Assembly: GCA_963748095.1 (NCBI GenBank)
Contig: CAVVIO010000100.1
Span: 1-48,054, forward strand
DNA length: 48,054 nt
Source of the DNA: CAVVIO01 sp963748095
Lineage (GTDB): Bacteria > Bacteroidota > Bacteroidia > Bacteroidales > UBA10428
Direction: 5' to 3'
Translations under genes and position numbers: made by a program
In this document: in pieces, positions 42,802 to 48,054 of the stretch
Numbering within the stretch: position 1 is the first letter of the stretch
How the letters are laid out: each line of letters starts with the position of its first letter
Notes under the pieces: generated by a model
Database searches by the model: none
What the model saw: the letters and a program-made list of their open reading frames with translations, nothing else
Told to the model about the DNA's origin: nothing

Positions 42802-42808
42802 AAGGAGG
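42802..42808 (+). promoter_or_regulatory. Strong Shine-Dalgarno sequence of sodC
   Basis: AAGGAGG, 5 bases before the sodC ATG. Most genes in this window lack such a match, as is usual in Bacteroidota, so this gene may be translated unusually well or have come from elsewhere. Confidence 0.6.
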
Positions 42809-42813
42809 CTAAT

Positions 42814-43407
42814 ATGTTAAAACCAACAATTTTTCTGAAGGGCATACCTGTAGCAATATTTGCTTTAATAATTAGCAGTTGTCAGCAGCCCGGGCAAAAA
42901 AAATCCGGAACAATAATTACGGAGAATCCACAAATGAAAGAAGCGGTCATTGAAAAGGCCGTATGTGTGCTACATCCTACGGAGGGCAATGATGTTACCG
43001 GATTGGTAACTTTTACCAAAACCGATAGTGGAATACATGTTGTAGCAGATGTTCAGGGGCTTACAGAAGGGAAACACGGATTTCATATTCATCAATACGG
43101 CGATTGCAGTAGTCCGGATGGTAAATCCGCAGGCGGGCATTTTAATCCCGACGGGAAAGACCATGGAGCGCCAACCAGTGCCGACCGGCATGTGGGTGAT
43201 CTTGGTAACATTACTGCCGGAGCTGATGGCACGGCACATCTTGAAATGACTGATACGTTGCTGGCATTCCAGGGGCCCCATTCGATTATTGGCAGGGGAA
43301 TAATTGTTCATGCCGGTGAAGATGATTTTGTGACACAACCTACCGGTAATGCGGGAGCCCGCGTAGCCTGCGGTGTTATTGGCATTGCAAATGACATGAA
43401 GAAATAA
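42814..43407 (+). CDS. sodC: Cu/Zn superoxide dismutase, probable lipoprotein
   Basis: A 197-residue enzyme. The N-terminus has a lipoprotein-type signal with C23 (ALIISSC), so the protein is likely anchored in an envelope membrane. The copper and zinc ligands are all visible: HGFHIHQYGDC, SAGGHFNPDGKDHG, SADRHVGDLGN and IVHAGEDD. The disulfide partner is in GARVACGVIG. It removes extracytoplasmic superoxide. A strong ribosome-binding site precedes it and a strong bidirectional terminator follows. Confidence 0.95.
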   Translation: MLKPTIFLKGIPVAIFALIISSCQQPGQKKSGTIITENPQMKEAVIEKAVCVLHPTEGNDVTGLVTFTKTDSGIHVVADVQGLTEGKHGFHIHQYGDCSSPDGKSAGGHFNPDGKDHGAPTSADRHVGDLGNITAGADGTAHLEMTDTLLAFQGPHSIIGRGIIVHAGEDDFVTQPTGNAGARVACGVIGIANDMKK

Positions 43408-43458
43408 TGTATTAAGTTAGATTATAAGAGAAAAATAATATCAATTAAACTGTCTCAT

Positions 43459-43498
43459 AAAAAAGGCTTTGCAGTCAATTATTTGCAAAGCCTTTTTT
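43459..43498. terminator. Bidirectional intrinsic terminator after sodC
   Basis: A perfect 15-bp stem (43459-43473 with 43484-43498; arm AAAAAAGGCTTTGCA) with a 10-base loop. It gives a T run on either strand. It ends the sodC transcript and the converging Usp-Dps operon. Confidence 0.9.
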
Positions 43499-43545
43499 AT
43501 TGTTTTACAAATTATATATCTCAATTTAAATCACGCAATTGGGGT

Positions 43546-44097
43546 CTACAACTTCATATCCCGGATCTTGTCTTCCAGACTACTGGCCTTTGCTAAAAAC
43601 CATAGTTTTATTTCTCTCCATTTTTCACTCGAATCTTTTTTTATTTCATCGATTCTGTTCTGGATTTCTTCACGACTAATTTCCAGATCATCCATCCGTT
43701 GCTGTAAACTATTCCTGATATCTTCAGTGGTATCGGCTATTCGCGATTCCAGTTCAGAAATTCTTGCGCTCAGGTTTCGTACTTTTTTCTCAGCTTTATT
43801 TATAAACGATTCTTTATCTCCTTCTACAAATTGCATGGCAAGCTCGAATTCTGTTTTTGCTTTTTCCCATTTTGAATCATCGGCTTTTCTCAGTTTATCG
43901 AACTTTTCCTCCAGTTCCTTCTGCTTATTAATAAGTGTATTGTATTCCCGATCGAGGTTTTCTTTCCTGTTAATCGATTTATTTCGGATGTTTTTTGATT
44001 CTATCAATACATTCGATTCCGATTCATAAATGTCTGATAACAGGTTTTTCACCTTGATTTCACTTTCTTCCAGATATCGCAATTTATTAATTTCCAT
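43546..44097 (-). CDS. Coiled-coil stress protein
   Basis: A 183-residue protein made almost entirely of charged helix with heptad repeats, without signal peptide or membrane segment. The patterns LRKADDSKWEKAKTEFELAM and KKDSSEKWREIKLWFLAK resemble the coiled-coil proteins annotated as sll1863-type stress proteins. The match is one of style more than of fixed motifs. The frame extends to 44169, but that would overlap Dps, so the ATG at 44097 is preferred, 29 bp after the Dps stop. It is the last gene of the Usp-Dps operon. Confidence 0.7.
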   Translation of the reverse strand: MEINKLRYLEESEIKVKNLLSDIYESESNVLIESKNIRNKSINRKENLDREYNTLINKQKELEEKFDKLRKADDSKWEKAKTEFELAMQFVEGDKESFINKAEKKVRNLSARISELESRIADTTEDIRNSLQQRMDDLEISREEIQNRIDEIKKDSSEKWREIKLWFLAKASSLEDKIRDMKL

Positions 44098-44126
44098 GTC
44101 AAAATATTTTATTGTTAAATATTCAT

Positions 44127-44630
44127 TTAGTTTTCTATATCCTGCATCAGCCAGGCGGATAACATCCAATGATCTTTTTCCATGTTTCTGATGAATGATT
44201 TCATCAAATCTTCTGTTCCGTTATCACCAATCTCGCTGGCAGCCTGGATACATTCTTCCATATCGGAAAGAACGACCCGCATATCTTTCAGCAGTTCTCT
44301 AACCATCTCCAGGCTTGTATAATTACCATGCGCTTCCTCCAGATCCGCATGTTTCAGGTAATCGCTGAGGCTGCTTAATGGCCGTTGCCCGAACAAACGT
44401 ACACGACCAGCAATTTCATCAATTTCATCATAAGCTCTCCTGTAGAGTTCTTCAAATTTCCTGTAAAGCTCGAAAAAGTCATCTCCCTTTACATTCCAGT
44501 GAAAGTTTTTCAACTTCTGTAAATACACATTATAATTTGCTGACAATTTATTCAGATTGCTCACTATCTCGGCAGTATCCAGTTGGGAATACCCAAGTTT
44601 CGCAAATGTTTTAATTTTTTTTGTTTCCAT
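44127..44630 (-). CDS. dps: Dps-family ferritin-like protein with altered ferroxidase residues
   Basis: A 167-residue Dps protein from the ATG at 44630, which gives the normal family length. The fold is clear: NFHWNVKGDDFFELYRKFEELY, DEIDEIAGRV and SLSDYLKHADLEEA. Dps proteins form 12-subunit shells that store iron and shield DNA. At the ferroxidase site H44 is kept, but the second His (LH-x3-E in relatives) is Y56, and the Glu of the usual DEIAERI is G75. Iron oxidation may be reduced. The frame continues upstream of the ATG into a baeRF-like remnant. Confidence 0.88.
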   Translation of the reverse strand: METKKIKTFAKLGYSQLDTAEIVSNLNKLSANYNVYLQKLKNFHWNVKGDDFFELYRKFEELYRRAYDEIDEIAGRVRLFGQRPLSSLSDYLKHADLEEAHGNYTSLEMVRELLKDMRVVLSDMEECIQAASEIGDNGTEDLMKSFIRNMEKDHWMLSAWLMQDIEN

Positions 44631-44873
44631 TTTTTCTAAAATCATTTTATTTTCAGCAAAAAGCGCGTACAGTGGTGTCAGGTAATTGTCAACACGCTTT
44701 TCGACCATGCCCGACTCCAATTACGTTTTCTTTTGCACACGGTTTTTAAACCTTATTTTACTCTCTTCGTTAGCTCCGCTGCGCTGTGTAGGGATATAAA
44801 CGGATACACAGTTTTGTCCTCTTTCTGCAGCTAATTCGCTGAACTTTTTCTTTGTAATAACTGGTATTTGCAT
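44631..44873 (-). pseudogene. Truncated baeRF-like (host attachment/eRF1-like) remnant fused in frame ahead of dps
   Basis: An ATG at 44873, 12 bp after the Usp stop, opens a 50-codon frame: ITKKKFSELAAERGQNCVSVYIPT followed by RSGANEESKIRFKNRVQKK. This resembles the N-terminus of bacterial eRF1-like (baeRF) proteins, whose hallmark is cVSiYlPThr-G followed by lKN. A TAA at 44723-44721 ends it. The same frame then continues as LESGMVEKRVDNYLTPLYALFAEN, which also fits this family (LxPl-xLl), and runs straight into the Dps start. So about 80 residues of a protein normally near 370 residues survive, with one stop codon. The family call rests on short motifs. Confidence 0.55.
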
Positions 44874-44885
44874 AAATATTAATTT

Positions 44886-45755
44886 TTAGGATTCATTTGA
44901 TTTTTCGTGAAATATCAATACCGGCCGCAGGGAATGCCTGATCAGTTTTTTTGCTGAACTTACTTTGAATATCCTCTCGAGAAAATGCCGGTTTTCTTTC
45001 AGTAATACAATCAGATCGGCATGATTCCCGTTTGCAAAATCATCGATACTTTCTACTATATTTTTCCCTGTTTTTTCGGTTATGGCTTTTACATCCACAT
45101 TTTTGTAACTGATCTTTTCTGTTAACATATCTTTAAAGCCTGTATTTTTTATTTTTTCGACAAAATCGAGACTCTCGGTAATATGAAGCGCTGTAATAGC
45201 TGGTGAATATGGCTTTATCAACTGTACCAGCTTTTTCAGGGTTTGTATATCATTCTCGTTGTAATCGGTAGCGTAAATCACACTTTTGTAAGGATGGTAT
45301 TCCGCCTTTTCAGGAATGATCCATACAGGGCATTCGGTGTGCCTGATAATATCAATATCCGCACCTCCGATCATTTTGTCCTTTCTTGCTTCGTTTTCCT
45401 GAAGCATGATCATCTCTATATATTTTTCTTTGGAAATATCCTCAATTATATCCGTGATAAAACCGGTTTCGACACTGTAATCAATCATAGGCATATCGGA
45501 GATTTCATCTTTCAGGGTCTGTATCATATTATCGATATGTCTTTTTGTTTCATCCGTCACCCGCATGATATTTTCATTGATCCACTGCACATTATCACCT
45601 GTAGTACCCGGCATCCCCAAAGGATAATTGTTGGGATCGAAAACAGAAAGCAGTCTGACTGCCATACCGAGATCTTGTGCCACCCTCACACAATAGGTTA
45701 TATAATCTTTGCTTTCATTCGGATCGTCTATATTTACAAGAATTGTTTTCATCAT
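44886..45755 (-). CDS. Universal stress protein, two-domain
   Basis: A 289-residue Usp starting MMKTILVNIDDPNESKDYITYCVRVAQDLG. The two domains cover about 1-150 and 155-285 (YHPYKSVIYATDYNENDIQTLKKLV opens the second). The ATP-binding glycine loop is poorly conserved. It is first in an operon with the baeRF remnant, Dps and the coiled-coil protein. A full -7 match lies 95 bp upstream, and the TGTGG-N8-CCACA motif about 180 bp beyond that. Confidence 0.88.
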   Translation of the reverse strand: MMKTILVNIDDPNESKDYITYCVRVAQDLGMAVRLLSVFDPNNYPLGMPGTTGDNVQWINENIMRVTDETKRHIDNMIQTLKDEISDMPMIDYSVETGFITDIIEDISKEKYIEMIMLQENEARKDKMIGGADIDIIRHTECPVWIIPEKAEYHPYKSVIYATDYNENDIQTLKKLVQLIKPYSPAITALHITESLDFVEKIKNTGFKDMLTEKISYKNVDVKAITEKTGKNIVESIDDFANGNHADLIVLLKENRHFLERIFKVSSAKKLIRHSLRPVLIFHEKSNES

Positions 45756-45849
45756 TTAATCGTTTTTATGTTTTATGCCTTCCGGTAATTTCCGGTTCGC
45801 TTCCCTGCAACGGTTGTCACTTTATATCGTTATTCAGGTTGCGGATGTC

Positions 45850-45857
45850 CAAAAATA
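45850..45857 (-). promoter_or_regulatory. -7 element of the Usp-Dps operon
   Basis: The minus strand reads TATTTTTG, a full match to TAnnTTTG, 95 bp before the Usp ATG. The -33 element is unclear. Confidence 0.4.
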
Positions 45858-46034
45858 CCTGACCTGATGACAATAGCTGTTTATAGTATTACAACAATAC
45901 TTATACCGTTGAGGTTTAGCAGAAAGCTGCTTTTTTGTATAAATAAAATACCGCTGTTAATCAATTAACTACCTCGACCCGGTTTTTTATTTCCTGCTTT
46001 GGAAAACCAGCAGATTGTAGAAATCAGAGGGAAG

Positions 46035-46052
46035 TGTGGAATTTGTTCCACA
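46035..46052. promoter_or_regulatory. Inverted motif TGTGG-N8-CCACA upstream of the Usp-Dps operon
   Basis: TGTGGAATTTGTTCCACA is a 7-bp perfect inverted repeat around four bases. It shares half-sites and spacing with 33181-33198. Confidence 0.45.
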
Positions 46053-46579
46053 GGTTCTCGTGATAAAATATCCGACACCGGACTTTTCGGGCAAACACTA
46101 AATAGAAGGATAATAGATAGAAATTGTCAGGAGTGCATGCATTTGCTTTCAGTGAACATTACGATTCATTATTTTTGTATCGAAGCTGATCATCAATCCC
46201 TGCCAATTCGGGTTTACAATCCAACGCATTTAAAAATCAGCCGCCACATCCGCACCAGGAACATTGTCACCTTGTCACCCGTCACCCTGTCACTTTTCAA
46301 TTGTTCATAAAAATCATTTGCTTTTTACCTGATAATCACTTACATTTATTTCCCAAACGGTTACAGGAAGGATTATAGTTACAAGCAGAAAGGATTAAAA
46401 CCGTTTATCGCACGGATAATTAAACAGGATGAACAAAATAACCGGATATACTGAAAATTACAATAGAATGGTTAAATCAGACAGTTACAGAGATGAAACA
46501 GTTACGCTATAATAATGATAAACACAATTGTGTTTATGGTAATGTTTGTGTTTCATGCTAAGAGAGACCGTGCAACAAA

Positions 46580-46667
46580 TGCCAACGCACATTTGGCACA
46601 TTTGCAAGCTCAAACACACAAGCTGATGCTTCAGCTTGCAAAAGAGCCAAATTTTTGCCGACGCACA
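46580..46667. repeat. Hairpin element at the edge of the vsr-dcm cassette
   Basis: Two 20-bp arms (46591-46610 and 46633-46652) pair with two mismatches. A nested 8-bp perfect hairpin (CAAGCTGA at 46619-46626 with 46631-46638) competes for part of the right arm. The whole is flanked by near-identical 12-bp direct repeats, TGCCAACGCACA (46580) and TGCCGACGCACA (46656), which differ at one base. It ends 24 bp before the vsr start. It may be a small mobile or recombination element, or a structured RNA. Confidence 0.6.
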
Positions 46668-46691
46668 ACAGCCATTAAGTGACTTGATTAA

Positions 46692-47108
46692 ATGGATAAT
46701 TTGACAAAAGAACAAAGACGAAAAAATATGAGAGCTGTTAAATCTAAAGGCTCAAAAATCGAATTATTGTTAGGTGAGCAATGTGGGCAAAAGGATTGAG
46801 ATATAGAAAAAATGATAAAACTGTTTTCGGGAAACCTGATTTTACATTTAAAAAGTATAAAGTCGCAGTATTCTGTGACAGTGAATTTTGGCATGGGAAA
46901 GATTGGGAGAATTAAAAAATATGAACATAAATCAAATATTAAATTTTGGCATCAAAAGATAGAACGAAATATTAGAGAGATAAAGAAGTTAATGCTGAAT
47001 TATTGAAAAACGGTTGGAAAGTTCTTAGATTCTGGGGTAAAGATATTGAGAAGAGATTTACTAGATTGCGTTAACAAAGTTGAAAATACCATAAATGGGT
47101 CAAAATAA
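46692..47108 (+). pseudogene. vsr: Vsr mismatch endonuclease with several frameshifts
   Basis: Read across three frames the region encodes a normal-length Vsr of about 138 residues: LTKEQRRKNMRAVKSKGSKIE at the start, TVFGKPDFTFKKYKVAVF with the metal-binding Asp, FWHGKDWE, KFWHQKIERN and NGWKVLRFWGKDIEK. Vsr nicks next to T:G mismatches that arise when 5-methylcytosine deaminates, so it is usually paired with a C5 methyltransferase, as here. Frame breaks fall near 46775, 46912, 46973 and 47053. All are small indels, with no in-frame nonsense substitutions seen. Either the gene is dead or the sequence is error-rich here. Confidence 0.85.
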
Positions 47109-48054
47109 TTCAAAAGGTATATAACAAACTTAAGGCAGTGGATTTCTTCTGTCATCGGAGGCGTATGAGTTTTGGCATTCAACAAGCCGGAATTGAAGTT
47201 TGGGAGGTATTGACATAGAAGGAAGTTTGCAAAGAAACTTATGAAAAGAATATTCAGGCTAAATTTTTAAAGCTGATGTTTCCAATTTGAATAAAAGAAA
47301 AAGAATTACAAAAGAAATTAAAAATTAAAAGAAGGGATAAAAACCTCATTCTAATTGGTTGTAGTCCATGTCAGTTTTGGAGCATAATTAATACAGATAA
47401 AACTAAATCCCAAAAGTCTAAAAATCTATTAGTTGAGTTTAAACGGTTTGTTGAATATTTTAGACCCGGATATGTCATTGTTGAGAATGTTCCTGGTGTG
47501 CTGCGCAAGAAAAAGAAAGTGGATTAGAAGACTTTATCAACTGGCTGGAAGAAAATAAATATCATGTTCATTTTAATGTACACAATGTAAATGATTTTGG
47601 AGTTCCTCAAACTAGAAATAGATTTACACTCGTTGCAAACCGGGTAACTAATAAGAAGATATTTCCTGAACCAATTAGAGGAAAAAACCAAAGGTGAAAA
47701 AGTCATTGGACGGCATAATGGATTTGGAGGATGTATTTGAAGCAGGACACATCGATGCAAGCAATTTTATACATACCTCTTCTGCTTTATCAGAACTTAA
47801 TCTAAGAAGAATTAAAAAAGTTACTAAGGATGGTGGAAATAGATTATCTTTTGCAAACGATAATGACTTACAACTAAATTGTTTTAAAGGCAAAGACAAT
47901 TCATTTAAGGATACTTTGGCAGAATGTGGTGGAACAAACCTGCACCAACAATTACGACAAAATTTAATTGTATCTCTAATGGAAAATTTGGACACCCGGA
48001 AAATGATAGAGGTATATCATTAAGAGAAGGAGCTGTTTTGCAGTCCTTTCCTAA
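47095..48054 (+). pseudogene. dcm: DNA (cytosine-5) methyltransferase with many frameshifts, 3' end outside the window
   Basis: The protein can be assembled from several frames: KLKAVDFFC followed by SFGIQQAGIEV (motif I), LIGCSPCQFWS with the catalytic Cys (motif IV), YVIVENVPGVL (motif VI), FGVPQTRNRFTLVA (motif VIII), then WWNKPAPTITT and REGAVLQSFP (motifs IX-X). The ATG at 47095 would overlap the vsr end by 14 bp. Frame breaks are seen near 47116, 47155, 47201, 47226, 47270, 47290, 47514, 47688 and 47914. The enzyme would methylate cytosine at a specific site. No partner restriction gene is visible before the window ends. Confidence 0.85.

Larger units (their letters stand above)
45756..46579. 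other. Gene-poor region upstream of the Usp-Dps operon
   Basis: About 820 bp without a credible gene. It contains the Usp promoter, the inverted motif at 46035, four GTCAC units at 46266-46293 (spacing 8, 7, 8) and an 8-bp inverted repeat AAACGGTT/AACCGTTT near 46358 and 46400. Short open frames on both strands show no family resemblance. Confidence 0.5.

Noticed and set aside
43469..44029. 186-codon plus-strand frame opposite the coiled-coil gene
   Set aside because: It is Ser/Phe/Leu-rich because it mirrors the Lys/Glu-rich coiled coil, and it includes the terminator stem.
45243..45788. 181-codon plus-strand frame opposite the Usp gene
   Set aside because: It is antisense to a clear two-domain Usp, with no family resemblance.
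45999..46310. 103-codon plus-strand frame
   Set aside because: It spans the TGTGG inverted motif and the GTCAC repeats and has no recognisable domain, so it is probably noncoding.
46580..46667. Integron attC site
   Set aside because: The hairpin lacks the RYYYAAC and GTTRRRY core sites in the required places, and no integrase gene is seen.

Overview
The window looks like chromosomal DNA of a Bacteroidota bacterium, probably class Bacteroidia. The evidence is low G+C, mostly weak ribosome-binding sites, several matches to the Bacteroidota -7 promoter element TAnnTTTG, a complete Bat 'aerotolerance' operon, and many PAS/GAF/REC signalling proteins typical of the phylum. The genus cannot be fixed from this sequence. 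No rRNA, tRNA or CRISPR array was seen.

Layout. 0-4 kb holds housekeeping genes: a uracil-DNA-glycosylase-like protein cut by the window edge, a DUF368 membrane protein, aroE, a YfiR-like secreted protein whose terminator lies inside aroE, and truA. 4.2-13.2 kb is the Bat operon: MoxR ATPase, a small secreted unknown, a DUF58 protein, a BatD-like membrane protein, then BatA, BatB, BatC, BatD and BatE. 13.4-17.5 kb carries a universal stress protein (Usp), a cstA gene broken by a +1 shift in an A run, acylphosphatase, a DUF2784 protein and glutathione peroxidase. 17.5-21.5 kb is a signalling pair: a membrane GAF/PAS sensor with no kinase domain, followed by a hybrid kinase whose phospho-accepting His is replaced by Gln. 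22.1-28.8 kb has a LytS/LytTR pair with its own promoter, and a TolC-MacA-ATPase-MacB exporter operon.

29-46 kb is a stress and redox island. It has two single-domain response regulators, a Crp/Fnr regulator, free-methionine-sulfoxide reductase, small unknown proteins, Usps, a full phosphorelay hybrid kinase with Hpt, an NtrC-type sigma-54 activator, a HEAT-repeat protein next to a P-type proton ATPase, pterin dehydratase, Cu/Zn superoxide dismutase, and an operon of Usp, a truncated baeRF-like fragment, Dps and a coiled-coil protein. Three copies of the palindrome GTGAT-N4-ATCAC surround the Crp/Fnr gene. A second inverted motif, TGTGG-N8-CCACA, lies upstream of the hybrid kinase and of a Usp gene.

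46.6-48 kb is a laterally acquired-looking cassette: a hairpin element, then vsr and a C5-cytosine methyltransferase gene. Both genes keep their motifs but are interrupted by about a dozen small indels. The second gene runs off the window.

The most notable items are the His-less hybrid kinase with its kinase-less sensor partner, the predicted Crp/Fnr mini-regulon, the in-frame baeRF remnant ahead of a Dps with altered ferroxidase residues, and the indel-ridden vsr-dcm cassette behind an ornate hairpin.
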